Below the pieces are notes generated by a model, which made no database searches, had not been told where the DNA came from, and saw only the letters and a program-made list of their open reading frames with translations. A program made the position numbers and the translations under genes. From contig NZ_AHCB03000011.1 of NCBI RefSeq assembly GCF_000238335.3, positions 62,001 through 126,000 on the forward strand: 64,000 bases of DNA, written 5' to 3'. This DNA is from Pseudoalteromonas marina (GTDB taxonomy: Bacteria > Pseudomonadota > Gammaproteobacteria > Enterobacterales > Alteromonadaceae). Position 1 is the first letter of the stretch; every line of letters starts with the position of its first letter. This document shows positions 35,377-45,713 of this stretch, in pieces.

Positions 35377-36203
35377 AACGCGACTTGTCCATCGAATACG
35401 TGTTCAGCAGGGCCTGTCATTCGTACTGGATGACCTTCTCCACTCCAACGTATTTGAAGTGTTCCACCAGGTAGGTCGACTTGTACCGCGCTTGAAAGCT
35501 TGCTTTGCATATGGCCAATGACCATAGCTGCACACGCGCCAGTGCCGCAAGCGAGCGTTTCGTTTACGCCGCGCTCCCATACTCTTAGCTTTATATGCTC
35601 CTGCGATATAACTTGCATAAACCCAATGTTAGCGCGCTGTGGAAAACGTTCGTGGTTTTCAAGCAGTGGACCCAATACATCGACCTGCGCTGTCGTAATA
35701 TCGTCAACTTCAAGCACACAGTGTGGGTTCCCCATAGATACTGCGCCACTAAATACGGTGTGTTCTTCAGCCCTTATAATGTAGGTGAGTTCACGTTTGC
35801 TGGCTTTAAGCGGTATTTTGCTTGGCTCGAAATTAGGGTGCCCCATGTTAACCGTAACTTGGCCGTCTTTTTCTATATAGAGCGTTAAGTTACCCGATTT
35901 GGTTGATACACTAATTTTATGTTTGTTAGTCAGGCCTTTCATGCGCACAAAACGTGCAAAGCAACGTGCACCATTACCGCATTGTTCTACTTCGGTACCA
36001 TCGGCATTAAAAATACGATAATGAAAATCAAGATCCGGGGAGTATGGTGCTTCAACCATGAGTAATTGGTCAAAGCCAATGCCAAAGTGGCGATCAGCCA
36101 GTTTTTTTATTTGATCTCGTGATAAAAATACATTTTGTGTAATGTTATCAATAACAACAAAGTCGTTGCCTAAGCCGTGCATTTTGGAAAAATTAACTAA
36201 CAT
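35373..36203 (-). CDS. dapF: Diaminopimelate epimerase
   Basis: A 276-residue cytosolic enzyme that interconverts LL- and meso-diaminopimelate for lysine and peptidoglycan synthesis. The two catalytic cysteines are in [13 protein letters not shown] and [13 protein letters not shown], and [15 protein letters not shown] is the standard N-terminus. It sits between lysA (65 bases upstream, with a hairpin in the gap) and DUF484. Confidence 0.97.
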   Translation of the reverse strand: MLVNFSKMHGLGNDFVVIDNITQNVFLSRDQIKKLADRHFGIGFDQLLMVEAPYSPDLDFHYRIFNADGTEVEQCGNGARCFARFVRMKGLTNKHKISVSTKSGNLTLYIEKDGQVTVNMGHPNFEPSKIPLKASKRELTYIIRAEEHTVFSGAVSMGNPHCVLEVDDITTAQVDVLGPLLENHERFPQRANIGFMQVISQEHIKLRVWERGVNETLACGTGACAAMVIGHMQSKLSSAVQVDLPGGTLQIRWSGEGHPVRMTGPAEHVFDGQVAL

Positions 36204-36221
36204 AGCGCTCTAATTCGTGTT

Positions 36222-36249
36222 TGCTCTGTGGTAATCATGCCACAGAGCA
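36222..36249 (-). other. Hairpin between lysA and dapF
   Basis: TGCTCTGTGG and CCACAGAGCA form a perfect 10-bp stem with an 8-base loop. No T-run follows on the minus strand, so it is more likely an mRNA-processing or stabilising hairpin than a terminator. Confidence 0.65.
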
Positions 36250-36267
36250 GCTAGTTGGCAAAAACGT

Positions 36268-37521
36268 TTATGGTAAAATTTTCTCACCTTGATAAAGACT
36301 CTCAATGGTTTCACGTTCGCGAATAAGATGGTGCTGTTCACCGTCTACCATTATTTCAGCTACGCGTGGGCGAGAGTTATAGTTTGAACTCATAGTAAAG
36401 CCATATGCCCCAGCACTTCGCTGCGCGAGTAAATCGCCTTGTTTCAGCGCCAGTTCTCGGTCTTTTCCTAAAAAGTCACCGGTTTCGCACACGGGGCCAA
36501 CAATATCAAAGTTGTGAGTTGGCGTATCGTCATCACGAACCGACACAGGTATAATTTTTTGCCACGCTTGATAAAGAGAAGGGCGAAGCATATCGTTCAT
36601 GCCAGCATCAACAATGGCAAAAAATTTACTTTGGTTTTGTTTAATAAACTCAACTTGCGTAATTAATACCCCTGCGTTTGCAGCAATGGCACGACCTGGT
36701 TCAAAAATAAGTTCTAAATGGCGGTAGTTTTCTAGGCGAGCCGTTACTTGCTCTGCGTATTCACTAGGATGAGGTGGTTGTTCGTTGTCGTAAGGAACAC
36801 CTAACCCACCACCTATGTCTAAATGGCTTAATTCTATCCCGACACTTTTTAGCTCATCTATTAGCGCAAGGAGTTTGTCAAGCGCTTCTAAAAAAGGCTT
36901 TACTTCGGTTAACTGCGAACCAATATGGCAATCTACGCCTATTATGTTTAAGCCGGGTAAAGCAGCGGCTTGTTGATAAACACTTACAGCGGTTTGAATA
37001 TCAATGCCAAATTTGTTTTCTTTAAGGCCAGTAGAAATATAAGGGTGCGTTTTTGCATCTATATCGGGGTTAACGCGAATAGAAATTGGTGCTACTAAGT
37101 TAAGCTCACACGCAACCTCTGAAATACGCTCTAATTCAGAGGCCGACTCAACGTTAAAACATTTAATCCCTAATTTTAATGCATACGCTATTTCGTCAGC
37201 GGTTTTAGCAACGCCTGAAAATACTACTTTACCGGCGTCTCCTCCTGCTTTAATTACACGCGCCAGCTCACCTTTAGATACAATGTCAAAACCCGAACCA
37301 AGGCGGGCTAGAATATTTAATACAGCAATATTAGAGTTTGCTTTTACGGCATAACATACCAAGCTTTTATGGTTTTTAGTCGCATTGGCAAACGCAAGAT
37401 AGTGGCGCTCAAACGTTGCACGAGAATACACATAGCAAGGCGTGCCATATTGCTGAGCAATAGCGGCAATACCCACATCTTCAGCAAACAATTGATTGTT
37501 TTTATAGTTAAAAAAATCCAT
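36268..37521 (-). CDS. lysA: Diaminopimelate decarboxylase
   Basis: A 417-residue PLP enzyme making lysine from meso-diaminopimelate. The PLP lysine is in LVCYAVKANSN, phosphate binding is in HLDIGGGLGVPYD, the substrate stretch EPGRAIAANAGVL is intact, and the second-domain cysteine motif is GPVCETGDFLGKDREL. The ATG directly abuts the lptM stop. It belongs with dapF downstream to the last two steps of lysine synthesis. Confidence 0.97.
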   Translation of the reverse strand: MDFFNYKNNQLFAEDVGIAAIAQQYGTPCYVYSRATFERHYLAFANATKNHKSLVCYAVKANSNIAVLNILARLGSGFDIVSKGELARVIKAGGDAGKVVFSGVAKTADEIAYALKLGIKCFNVESASELERISEVACELNLVAPISIRVNPDIDAKTHPYISTGLKENKFGIDIQTAVSVYQQAAALPGLNIIGVDCHIGSQLTEVKPFLEALDKLLALIDELKSVGIELSHLDIGGGLGVPYDNEQPPHPSEYAEQVTARLENYRHLELIFEPGRAIAANAGVLITQVEFIKQNQSKFFAIVDAGMNDMLRPSLYQAWQKIIPVSVRDDDTPTHNFDIVGPVCETGDFLGKDRELALKQGDLLAQRSAGAYGFTMSSNYNSRPRVAEIMVDGEQHHLIRERETIESLYQGEKILP

Positions 37522-37716
37522 TTATTGCTCCTGTTTTACTGGTGTTGTAGGTTGCTTGGCCTCTGCGGCAGGCACCATAGTGTTTTCTGGTTGGTTTTGC
37601 TCGGCCTGTTGTTCAGGCAAATATAATGGGCCGCTTTGTCCGCAGCCAGCTAATGCGCCAAATAGGGCCGTGCAAATTAATAGTTTTTTTAATTGTAAGG
37701 TATGTGTCGCTTTCAT
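37522..37716 (-). CDS. lptM: LPS translocon maturation chaperone LptM (YifL) lipoprotein
   Basis: A 64-residue lipoprotein with lipobox LAGC and the motif CGQSGPLYLPEQ right after the lipidated Cys, the hallmark of LptM/YifL, followed by a low-complexity Gln/Glu/Pro-rich tail. LptM helps LptD fold and form correct disulfides in the LPS transport complex at the outer membrane. It is the first gene of the lysA-dapF operon and divergent from cyaY, as in enterobacteria. Confidence 0.9.
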   Translation of the reverse strand: MKATHTLQLKKLLICTALFGALAGCGQSGPLYLPEQQAEQNQPENTMVPAAEAKQPTTPVKQEQ

Positions 37717-37873
37717 TAGATTAATATTGTTGCTGGCTTTATAATCGCAGAGTAACAGAATATCTAAAAAATGCAGCTATTCGCGGATGATTTTATTCCT
37801 GTTACACTAGCTGCATATTTTTAACGCAATTACGTACCCAATATTAGGCGGCCCGCCTGCAAAGGAATCAACA

Positions 37874-38197
37874 ATGACTGAACACGAATATCACCAATTA
37901 GCCGAAGCTCTTATGTTCACAATTGAAGAGCAAATTGATGATTGTGAAGCCGATTTAGATTACGAATCAGCGCAAGGTATTTTAGAAATTATTTTTCCTG
38001 ATAAGAGTAAAATTGTCATCAATAAGCAAGCGCCTCTTCATCAAGTGTGGGTAGCAACTAAATTCAATGGTCACCATTTTGAAATGCGTGACGGTCAATG
38101 GATTGATAACCGCTCTGGTGCAGAGTTTTGGGAATTCATTAACGAAGCGTCAACTCGCCAAGCTGGCCAAGAAATTAAGTGGCAATCATCATTATGA
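37874..38197 (+). CDS. cyaY: Iron donor protein CyaY (bacterial frataxin)
   Basis: A 107-residue cytosolic protein. The acidic first helix ([20 protein letters not shown]) is the iron-binding ridge, and the beta sheet with [22 protein letters not shown] and the end ELHE-like [10 protein letters not shown] are typical. It modulates iron-sulfur cluster assembly by IscS. Its stop overlaps the next ATG (ATGA), coupling it to a hydrolase gene. Confidence 0.95.
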   Translation: MTEHEYHQLAEALMFTIEEQIDDCEADLDYESAQGILEIIFPDKSKIVINKQAPLHQVWVATKFNGHHFEMRDGQWIDNRSGAEFWEFINEASTRQAGQEIKWQSSL

Positions 38198-38850
38198 GTT
38201 TAGAGTTTGTTCAATACCCCGCGCAGAGCGCGCATAAAGCGACAGTTATTTGGTTACATGGCTTAGGTGATTCGGGTGATGGGTTTGCCCCTGTAGCGCC
38301 GCAATTAAATTTACCAGCCGAGCTGGGCGTGCGTTTTGTTTTCCCACATGCGCCTGTGCAACCGGTCACCATAAATGGTGGTATGGAAATGCGTTCTTGG
38401 TACGACATTAAGTCAATAGAGCTTGATAAACGTGCCGATGAAGAAGGGGTGAGGGAGTCTGCCGAGAAAGTAGAGGCGTTAATAAATACAGAAATAGCCA
38501 ACGGAATACCTGCTAACAAAATTATTTTGGCTGGTTTTTCACAAGGTGGTGTTGTGTCGCTTCACTTAGCTCCGCGCTTTGAACAAAAGTTAGCGGGTGT
38601 TATGGCACTGTCTACTTATATGTGCGCGCCGCATAAATTTACAGATGAAGCAAAGCATACCGATTTAAATGTATTTATGGCACATGGTAGTCACGATAAT
38701 GTGGTACCAATGAGTGCAGGTAAAAGTGCATTTGATGTATTAACAGCACATAACATGGATGTAAGCTGGCAAGAATACCCAATGGCACACCAAGTGTGTG
38801 CAGAAGAGTTACACGCTATTCGCCAATGGTTAATTGCCCGTTTAAGCTAA
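38194..38850 (+). CDS. Phospholipase/carboxylesterase family alpha/beta hydrolase
   Basis: A 218-residue cytosolic esterase from the ATG at 38194, which overlaps the cyaY stop; an earlier in-frame ATG at 38179 is inside cyaY and unlikely. [21 protein letters not shown] holds the oxyanion region, [13 protein letters not shown] has the Ser nucleophile, HGSHDNVVP the Asp, and [12 protein letters not shown] the His. This is the acyl-protein-thioesterase/carboxylesterase type; it hydrolyses short acyl esters (family knowledge), natural substrate unknown. Confidence 0.9.
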   Translation: MSLEFVQYPAQSAHKATVIWLHGLGDSGDGFAPVAPQLNLPAELGVRFVFPHAPVQPVTINGGMEMRSWYDIKSIELDKRADEEGVRESAEKVEALINTEIANGIPANKIILAGFSQGGVVSLHLAPRFEQKLAGVMALSTYMCAPHKFTDEAKHTDLNVFMAHGSHDNVVPMSAGKSAFDVLTAHNMDVSWQEYPMAHQVCAEELHAIRQWLIARLS

Positions 38851-38872
38851 TTTTGGAGCCGCTGAGGTCAAT

Positions 38873-39865
38873 ATGAGTCAAAAAATAGTTATTAAAGCAA
38901 ATGTAAAACGCGAACCACAAAACAGCCTACCTACGGTAAGCTATGAATGGCATTGGCGTCGAATTGTGAGTTTGGCTATGTTGATAGTAATGACGTCTGC
39001 GGCTGTGATATATGGTTTAACCAGCTCAGTAAATGCAGATCAGGGCGCACATCCCAATGAACAAACAGAGCTTTTAATCACTGATAGCATACAAGGTGAT
39101 GAAGTAACTGAAAGCGAAACACATAATGCACCCAGCAACCAATTGCATATAGAGACTGAGCATGCTGAAACATTGCCTGCAGAGCAACTACCAACAGCTC
39201 AAGAGGCTGACATTACCAATGCCTTACTTGAAAACGCTGAGTCAGTAACCGTTGCGCCAATCTCAGATGAGCCGACAATAACCCAATCAACAGTTGACTC
39301 AATAACTGAAAAAACGAATACAGTTGATAACAGTAAAAACGATGCGTTGATCACTAATGCAATGAGCGCTGATACAACAAGTGAAACTGTATCTGTACCT
39401 GCGTCAGAGCAAACTTCTGAGCTTGGCACAATCGCATTAGAGCCAGAGAGTAATATTGATGCACAACCTGTTACAGAGCAATTTGCTGAAGATGCCCATA
39501 TTGCTAGCGTAGCACTCGGTGCTCAGATTGATACCAGTAAAATAAGCCGCGCAGTGCTTACACGCAGTGTAGCAAAACGCGAACCTACTAATGTGTTTGC
39601 AGCCGACGTGCGTTTAAGTCAGTTTGAAGGTTCGTTATCATTTTTTAGTGAGCTTAAAGGACTGCAAGGCCAGCGCGTAAAACATGTTTGGTCTTTTGAA
39701 AGTGAAACAATGGCCGAAATTTCACTTAATGTTACTTCGCCACGCTACAGAACTTATTCGACAAAAAATATTATGAACACGCAAACAGGTCATTGGCGTG
39801 TAGCTGTTGTTGATGAGCAAGGTAATTTAATAGCTCAAAAAGAATTTAGAGTGTTAGCTAACTAA
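38873..39865 (+). CDS. DUF2914 domain-containing membrane-anchored protein
   Basis: A 330-residue protein: cytosolic basic N-terminus, one TM helix (about residues 30-52, IVSLAMLIVMTSAAVIYGLTS), a long acidic Ser/Thr/Glu-rich low-complexity linker (about 55-230) and a C-terminal DUF2914 beta domain (SFFSELKGLQGQRVKHVWSFESETMAEISLNV...TGHWRVAVVDEQGNLIAQKEF). It is probably a periplasmic ligand-binding or stress domain on a flexible tether; function unknown. It sits between the esterase and hemC. Confidence 0.85.
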   Translation: MSQKIVIKANVKREPQNSLPTVSYEWHWRRIVSLAMLIVMTSAAVIYGLTSSVNADQGAHPNEQTELLITDSIQGDEVTESETHNAPSNQLHIETEHAETLPAEQLPTAQEADITNALLENAESVTVAPISDEPTITQSTVDSITEKTNTVDNSKNDALITNAMSADTTSETVSVPASEQTSELGTIALEPESNIDAQPVTEQFAEDAHIASVALGAQIDTSKISRAVLTRSVAKREPTNVFAADVRLSQFEGSLSFFSELKGLQGQRVKHVWSFESETMAEISLNVTSPRYRTYSTKNIMNTQTGHWRVAVVDEQGNLIAQKEFRVLAN

Positions 39866-39896
39866 TGCTAACCGCAGTAATTAATTGGATACCCCT

Positions 39897-40835
39897 ATGA
39901 CAGAAAAAACAAAATTAGTACGTATAGCAACCCGTAAAAGCGCTCTGGCGCTATGGCAAGCCGAATTTGTAAAAGCGCAGCTAGAGCATTTTCATGATGA
40001 CGTGCGTGTTGAGTTAGTCCCTATGTCGACCCAAGGGGATATTATTTTAGATACACCACTTGCTAAAATTGGCGGTAAAGGCTTATTTGTTAAAGAGCTT
40101 GAGCAAGCTATGCTAGATGGCCGAGCTGATATTGCCGTACACTCAATGAAAGATGTGCCGGTGGAGTTTCCAGAAGGGTTAGCGCTTCATACCATTTGTG
40201 AGCGTGAAGATCCGCGCGATGCGTTTGTATCAAATCACTTTGCTAACTTAAATGAGTTACCAGAAGGAGCGGTAGTAGGTACATCAAGCTTGCGCCGTCA
40301 ATGCCAAATTAGAGCACTGAGACCTGACTTAGAAATCCGTGATTTACGCGGAAACGTGAATACACGCCTAGCTAAATTAGATGCTGGGCAATACGATGCG
40401 ATTATTTTAGCAGCGGCAGGGCTTATTCGTTTAGAAATGGGCGAGCGTATTGCTGACTACATTGAACCAGAAGTATCGTTGCCTGCAAACGGCCAAGGTG
40501 CTGTAGGTATTGAGTGTCGGATTGAAGATGAAGTGACAAAAACGTTACTTGCACCGCTTGAGCACACACATACACGTATTCGTGTTAATGCAGAGCGTGC
40601 AATGAACCGCCGTTTAGAAGGTGGTTGTCAGGTGCCAATAGGTGCCTATGCGTTAGTTGATGGCGAACAGGTCCATTTACGAGGGCTTGTAGGCGCAGTC
40701 GATGGCAGCGAAATTTTACGTGACGAAGTTTCGGGTCATATTAACGATGCCGAAAAACTCGGAATAGAGCTGGCTGAAAAATTGCTTGCTCAAGGCGCAG
40801 ATAAAATTTTAGCTGACGTATACAGAGACGCATAA
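39897..40835 (+). CDS. hemC: Hydroxymethylbilane synthase
   Basis: A 312-residue enzyme joining four porphobilinogens into hydroxymethylbilane. [28 protein letters not shown] and the dipyrromethane-cofactor Cys in [15 protein letters not shown] are intact. The ATG at 39897 is preferred over an in-frame TTG at 39885. Its stop is followed directly by the hemD ATG. It opens the haem operon hemC-hemD/X-hemY. Confidence 0.97.
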   Translation: MTEKTKLVRIATRKSALALWQAEFVKAQLEHFHDDVRVELVPMSTQGDIILDTPLAKIGGKGLFVKELEQAMLDGRADIAVHSMKDVPVEFPEGLALHTICEREDPRDAFVSNHFANLNELPEGAVVGTSSLRRQCQIRALRPDLEIRDLRGNVNTRLAKLDAGQYDAIILAAAGLIRLEMGERIADYIEPEVSLPANGQGAVGIECRIEDEVTKTLLAPLEHTHTRIRVNAERAMNRRLEGGCQVPIGAYALVDGEQVHLRGLVGAVDGSEILRDEVSGHINDAEKLGIELAEKLLAQGADKILADVYRDA

Positions 40836-42668
40836 ATGACACATATTCTGATAACTCGGCCCGAAGGAAAAGGCGCAGCCCTTGCAGAGCAACTTGAGCA
40901 AGCGGGTTATCAGGCGTCATTGTTTCCTGTTTTAAATATTAACTATTTAACGCCCTCTAGTACTCAACTAAGCCCACTTATTAATGCAGATAAAATTATT
41001 TTTATCTCTCAGGACGCTGTTAAAGCACTGGCACAATTAAAGCCCGATATAAACATTAAAGCGCAGTTTTATGCTGTAGGGCAGCAAACTGCCGATACAA
41101 TATATGAATTATTTGGTGTGCGTGCAGCCACGCCTAAGCAGTTCGATTCAGAAGGGGTATTGGCTCTTAAGTCGTTGGCTCAGGTTGATGGTAGCAATAT
41201 TGTATTGGTTAAAGGGCACGGTGGTCGCCCAGACATCGCCAAGGTACTTAAAGAGCGTGGCGCGTTTTTAAATAATTGTGTTGTTTATGAACGTGAGCCA
41301 GTGCCTGATTTAACTAATGACTGGACTGACCACTGGCAAAGCAGCAATGTACACGGTATAGTCATAACAAGTAATGCAGCAGTTGATGCCATGTTTACCC
41401 CCCTTGCTGCACAACAATTACAATGGTTACAACAGTGCCACTTTTATGTTGCCAGCGAGCGCATAGCCGCATATTTACAGCAACAACATGTTAGTTTGGC
41501 AAATATCCATATTGCAGCAGGGGCTAGCGATAACGCTATGTTTACCTGTATTAATCAGCAAGGTAGCAGCATGAGTGAACAACCTAAGTCAATAACAACA
41601 GAAAACACAACATCAACAGCTTCGAGTTCAACATCAGTTAAAAATGAGCCAGCAAGCGTAAAAAACAAACCCGCAAATGACAAACAAAAAGTAAGTAAAG
41701 TGGCTTCACTTGCATTGTTAATATCGTTGGTTGTGGCCTCTGGAGTTGGCTACGAGTTTTATCAAAAGCTAAATGCAGGTAAAGCGCAAAACACAATTGT
41801 TAACGAACTTAGCGAGCAAAACAAGCTGCTCCAGCAAGAGCTTGCCGCACTTAAATCTTCTCAAATGAGCTTACAACAAGCGTTATTTAATAGCGAAGAA
41901 AAAGTATCTGAGGCATTAACGCAAAGCACCCTTGAAAATCAGCAAGCATTAAAAGCTGCGCTGCAAAAAGCGCAGCAGCAAGGTTCATCGTTAAACCCAC
42001 AAGAGGTCACCAGCTTACAACGAATGGCTGAGTTTAAACTGTGGGCCGAAAAAGATTACCAAGGCGCAAGCGCTGTACTAAAGCGTTTAGACGGACTGTT
42101 AAGTGAGTACCCTGGCACAATTGAAGTTCGCCAAGCCATTATGCAAGACATACAAACGCTTGATAGTTTAAAACCGGTTGCTACCGAGGCTATTTATTTA
42201 CAGCTAAATAGTGTTCTTAACCGAATTGACGAATTGGTGTTTAATGCGGTCAATTTACCAGAGGAAACATTGGTAATTGATGAACATGCACTCAGCGAAG
42301 ATATTAACGATTGGAAGCAAAATATCAGTAATAGTTGGAATAAAATTGTTGATAGTTTTATTACTATTAGGCGCCATGAAGGGATTGCTATTGAACCTTT
42401 ACTAACCGATCAAGAGCGTAATTTAATTAATCAACGAATTAAATTAAATATAGCACAGGCGCAGGACGCACTATTAAGTAAGCAAGCGAGTATATACTTT
42501 AGTGCGTTAAGCGAAGCTATGCGCTTAACTGGCGAGTACTTTAAGCAAGACGATGACGCTACAAAATCAGTACTAAATACGCTATCTAAATTAGAAAAAG
42601 AGCAGCTCAATTTTAGCCAAGAGGTCACTCTGCAAAGTACACAAACGGTTAAGGAGTGGGTGCAATGA
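40836..42668 (+). CDS. hemD: Uroporphyrinogen-III synthase - HemX fusion protein
   Basis: A 610-residue fusion. Residues ~1-240 are uroporphyrinogen-III synthase (ILITRPEGKGAALAEQLEQAGY; VIFISQDAVKAL; VLVKGHGGRPDIAKVLKERGA; IVITSNAAVDAMF), which closes and inverts the hydroxymethylbilane ring. Residues ~246-610 correspond to HemX: polar linker, TM helix (about 288-308), coiled coil and a periplasmic C-terminal domain. In E. coli these are two genes. The join contains an in-frame ATG (residue 246, nt 41571) with AAGG seven bases ahead, as if the former hemX start were kept. The fusion tethers HemD to the membrane and may gather haem enzymes there (inference). Confidence 0.88.
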   Translation: MTHILITRPEGKGAALAEQLEQAGYQASLFPVLNINYLTPSSTQLSPLINADKIIFISQDAVKALAQLKPDINIKAQFYAVGQQTADTIYELFGVRAATPKQFDSEGVLALKSLAQVDGSNIVLVKGHGGRPDIAKVLKERGAFLNNCVVYEREPVPDLTNDWTDHWQSSNVHGIVITSNAAVDAMFTPLAAQQLQWLQQCHFYVASERIAAYLQQQHVSLANIHIAAGASDNAMFTCINQQGSSMSEQPKSITTENTTSTASSSTSVKNEPASVKNKPANDKQKVSKVASLALLISLVVASGVGYEFYQKLNAGKAQNTIVNELSEQNKLLQQELAALKSSQMSLQQALFNSEEKVSEALTQSTLENQQALKAALQKAQQQGSSLNPQEVTSLQRMAEFKLWAEKDYQGASAVLKRLDGLLSEYPGTIEVRQAIMQDIQTLDSLKPVATEAIYLQLNSVLNRIDELVFNAVNLPEETLVIDEHALSEDINDWKQNISNSWNKIVDSFITIRRHEGIAIEPLLTDQERNLINQRIKLNIAQAQDALLSKQASIYFSALSEAMRLTGEYFKQDDDATKSVLNTLSKLEKEQLNFSQEVTLQSTQTVKEWVQ

Positions 42669-43777
42669 TAGGCCTAATAATCTTAATTGTAGCTATTGTT
42701 GTTGTACTTGCGGTTACCCCTTTTGTACTGGACGAAAAAGGCTACGTGCTTATCTCGTTTAATAACACAACAATAGAAGGCACCATTGTTTCGTTTTGTA
42801 TTATGGCTGCAATGACTGCAGCAACTTTATACTTTACGTATAAACTAATACGCTATTTATTATCAATTTATAGAAATACCAAACATGGTTTTTTTGCCCG
42901 CAGTGAAGAGCGTAAATTTGCCGCAATTGAACAAGCCCTTTTCAGTGCTATAAACGACGATTACGAACAAGTAGAGCGCGCACTTTCTGGTAACAGTGTG
43001 CCAGATAAATTTGATGATATTCGTTTAGCACTATTGGCTAAAGCGGCACTTGCTAACAACGAGGCAGATAAAGCACTAGAACGATTATTTGAAATAAGCT
43101 CTGAGCAGCAATTGAAAGTAGCAAAACTATGGTTGGCAAGTGGCGACAGCAGTGCAATTGAATCGCAGTTGCGCGTTAATGCAGAAGCTAAAAAAGCCAC
43201 TGCACTTGAGCTTAAACTGTACACTGAGGTATTGGTACAACAGCAGCACTTTAGCGTGCTAGAAGAGTTTTTACCCAAGCTACTGCGTAAAAAAGTGTTT
43301 TCTAGTGATCAGTGGACGCGTGTATTTACTGCCTATTTTGCTGCTCAATCAGCTGATGAACTAACAAATAAATACAAACAATTACCACGAAAACTACACA
43401 CTTATGCGCATACTGCGTATTTAACTCAAATGGCTGCAACAGGTCAGCTTGCTGTTATTGAGGGCGATTTAACTAAAATGGTTAAGCAAGCCAGCCAACA
43501 TGATGAGCTTGCTACTATCTTAAATAATGCAAACCATGGCGAAGCGCACAAATTACAAGCCAGTATTCAAGATCGCCTTAAAAAAGACGACACTAATACA
43601 GCACTGCTGTTGTCGCTTGCGTGCCTTGCTAATGCACAAAGTGATTATGATTTAGCGGCACGTGTGTTTGATAAAGCACTTAATGGTGATAATAAACATC
43701 AATTTGCAGACCAAGCAGCTTTGAGTTACAAAAATACGGCACAGGCTGAAAAGGCGCTCGTTTTATATAACAAATAA
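42665..43777 (+). CDS. hemY: HemY, haem-operon membrane TPR protein
   Basis: A 370-residue inner-membrane protein from the ATG at 42665, which overlaps the hemD/X stop (ATGA). Two N-terminal helices (about 2-22 and 38-62) with DEKGYVLISFNNTTIEG between them are the HemY_N domain, followed by a helical TPR-like region (ALLAKAALANNEADKALERLFEI; LACLANAQSDYDLAARVFDKAL). HemY is a non-enzymatic protein of haem synthesis, proposed to scaffold late enzymes; it is not the protoporphyrinogen oxidase also called HemY. Confidence 0.9.
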   Translation: MIGLIILIVAIVVVLAVTPFVLDEKGYVLISFNNTTIEGTIVSFCIMAAMTAATLYFTYKLIRYLLSIYRNTKHGFFARSEERKFAAIEQALFSAINDDYEQVERALSGNSVPDKFDDIRLALLAKAALANNEADKALERLFEISSEQQLKVAKLWLASGDSSAIESQLRVNAEAKKATALELKLYTEVLVQQQHFSVLEEFLPKLLRKKVFSSDQWTRVFTAYFAAQSADELTNKYKQLPRKLHTYAHTAYLTQMAATGQLAVIEGDLTKMVKQASQHDELATILNNANHGEAHKLQASIQDRLKKDDTNTALLLSLACLANAQSDYDLAARVFDKALNGDNKHQFADQAALSYKNTAQAEKALVLYNK

Positions 43778-43807
43778 GTTTACTAGCTGATTAGTTATAT
43801 ATTTTAG

Positions 43808-43852
43808 GCACAGGTTATAGGCGTTGTATAAATGCTTTACCTGTGCTTTTTT
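43808..43852 (+). terminator. Terminator of the hem operon
   Basis: GCACAGGT and ACCTGTGC form a stem with a loop of about 23 bases that can pair internally, followed directly by a T-run. Confidence 0.8.
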
Positions 43853-44046
43853 ATAGGTGTTTTTTAAATTTAGCGAAATAATAAAAAGTAAGGCGATACT
43901 ATTTTATACATATTATTGTTAAGTGCGTGAATATTTGCACAAAAAGCAGACATATGACCGCTTAATAATATTACAAAGCGTATAGACTTGAAAAATAACT
44001 CTATCTGCGTATTATGCGCAAAAATTTAATTAAACTGGGTGCTACT

Positions 44047-45048
44047 ATGATCAATAGAAAACTACCTTTGCTAGATATTCACCGTCATTTAGATGGTAAT
44101 GTTCGCGCGCAAACCATACTAGAACTTGGTCGTCAGTTTAATATTGATTTACCCGCAGATAACGTTGAACAATTAATTCCTCATGTTCAAGTGATAGATC
44201 CAGAGCCAAATCTTGTCGCTTTCTTACAAAAGCTAGACTGGGGTGTTACAGTACTTGGCGATTACGATGCATGCCGCCGTATAGCTATTGAAAATATTGA
44301 AGATGCACAAGCACAAGGTCTTGATTACGTTGAGCTTCGTTTCAGCCCTTACTACATGGCTCAAAGCCAAGGCTTACATCCACAAGGTGTTGTCGAAGCT
44401 GTGGTTGATGGTATTAAATCAGCAACAAAAAATGCCAATATTAAAGCTAATTTAATTGGTATTTTGTCGCGTACTTATGGTGTTAAAACCTGCCAACATG
44501 AGCTTGATGCATTACTTGCGTTTAAAAATGATTTAGTGGCTGTTGATTTAGCGGGCGATGAAATTGGATTTCCGGGAGAGTTATTTATTGAGCACTTTAA
44601 GCAAGTGCGTGATGCGTATTTAGCGTCAACCATTCATGCCGGTGAAGCACTTGGCGCGCCCAGTATTTGGCAAGCGATTAACGAGCTAGGTGCAAGTAGA
44701 ATTGGCCATGGTGTAAAAGCAATTGAAGACCCAACGTTAATGGATTATCTGCGTGATAACCGTATTGGTATTGAGTCATGTTTAACCAGTAATATTCAAA
44801 CCAGTACAGTTACTGACCTAGCTACGCATCCGCTTAAACAGTTTTTAGATCATGGCATTCTTGCTTGCCTTAATACAGATGACCCGGCTGTTGAAGGTAT
44901 AGAAATAGAGCATGAATATACTATTGCAGCACCAAAGGCTGGCTTATCTCAGGCTGATATAGAAAAAGCCCAAGCGAATGCGTTGGAAATTGCATTTTTA
45001 AGCGACGGCGATAAAAAAGCATTATTAGCACAAGTGAGTGCACGTTAA
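44047..45048 (+). CDS. add: Adenosine deaminase
   Basis: A 333-residue cytosolic zinc enzyme deaminating adenosine and deoxyadenosine. The start at 44047 ([20 protein letters not shown]) aligns with the E. coli protein, which has the same length; an ATG at 44014 adds only 11 non-conserved residues. Zinc and active-site motifs: [28 protein letters not shown] and NTDDPAVEG. It acts in purine salvage. A 269-bp AT-rich gap with the hem terminator lies upstream. Confidence 0.95.
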   Translation: MINRKLPLLDIHRHLDGNVRAQTILELGRQFNIDLPADNVEQLIPHVQVIDPEPNLVAFLQKLDWGVTVLGDYDACRRIAIENIEDAQAQGLDYVELRFSPYYMAQSQGLHPQGVVEAVVDGIKSATKNANIKANLIGILSRTYGVKTCQHELDALLAFKNDLVAVDLAGDEIGFPGELFIEHFKQVRDAYLASTIHAGEALGAPSIWQAINELGASRIGHGVKAIEDPTLMDYLRDNRIGIESCLTSNIQTSTVTDLATHPLKQFLDHGILACLNTDDPAVEGIEIEHEYTIAAPKAGLSQADIEKAQANALEIAFLSDGDKKALLAQVSAR

Positions 45049-45057
45049 GCAATACAA

Positions 45058-45089
45058 ATAAATATGCCGCTTTAAAGCCGCATATTTAT
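45058..45089 (+). terminator. Terminator-like hairpin after add
   Basis: ATAAATATGCCGCTTT pairs with AAAGCCGCATATTTAT except one C-C mismatch. It starts ten bases after the add stop; there is no long T-run. Confidence 0.6.
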
Positions 45090-45144
45090 AGACTTAACTT
45101 GAGCGCTAGTTAATAAGAGGTTTACTGTCTACCGCTCAGGTTTA

Positions 45145-45555
45145 TTAGTGCTCTTGGCAGCTAAGGTAGTTATCGTAGAGCGCTTTGAGCACATCGGCAC
45201 GATTTATCATTCCTACCACTTTTACGCCTTCTACCACAGGGTAGTTTTTTGGCTTACCTGGCTGCATTTGTTCAGCCAGTTCAATAATATTCAAATCGCT
45301 ACTTACTGTGACTACATTGGTTTGCATAAGCTGCGACACTTTTACAACCCCTTCGCAAAAATAACTGCTCTGCATTAAAGGCTTTAATAACTCTTGCTCT
45401 GAAATAAATCCGACAAGGCACTTTTCGTTGTCGAATACAGGCGCACCAAGTAATTTAAATTTTTGTAACTCGGCTATGGCTGTCGTCATTTCGGTGTTTG
45501 GTGTTATGTTTGGCAACTTACGTTGCATAAAATCTTTTACTTTTGTATTTAGCAT
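45145..45555 (-). CDS. CBS-domain protein
   Basis: A 136-residue protein made almost entirely of two CBS domains (about 10-65 and 75-130): KDFMQRKLPNITPNTEMTTAIAELQ, LVGFISEQELLKPL, VSQLMQTNVVTVSSDLNIIELAEQM and VVGMINRADVLKALYD. The start at 45555 is preferred because GGGAGAG lies upstream; a longer frame from 45585 runs through it. CBS pairs bind adenine nucleotides and regulate partners; this stand-alone protein's partner is unknown. Confidence 0.88.
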   Translation of the reverse strand: MLNTKVKDFMQRKLPNITPNTEMTTAIAELQKFKLLGAPVFDNEKCLVGFISEQELLKPLMQSSYFCEGVVKVSQLMQTNVVTVSSDLNIIELAEQMQPGKPKNYPVVEGVKVVGMINRADVLKALYDNYLSCQEH

Positions 45556-45668
45556 TTGGGTCTCTCCCGCTGATGTTCTGTACAAAGTATGGTTTATAGA
45601 TTGGATTTTAGGAAATTGTTTATATTGATGAATGTGATAGGTTTAAACTATTAAAAGTTTAAAGTCAT

Positions 45669-45690
45669 AAAAAAAGCACCCGTAGGTGCT
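45669..45690 (-). terminator. Terminator of fre
   Basis: On the minus strand AGCACC, a 4-base loop and GGTGCT run into seven T residues, 24 bases after the fre stop. Confidence 0.88.
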
Positions 45691-45713
45691 TATTATTAAA
45701 CTATGCGATGAGT

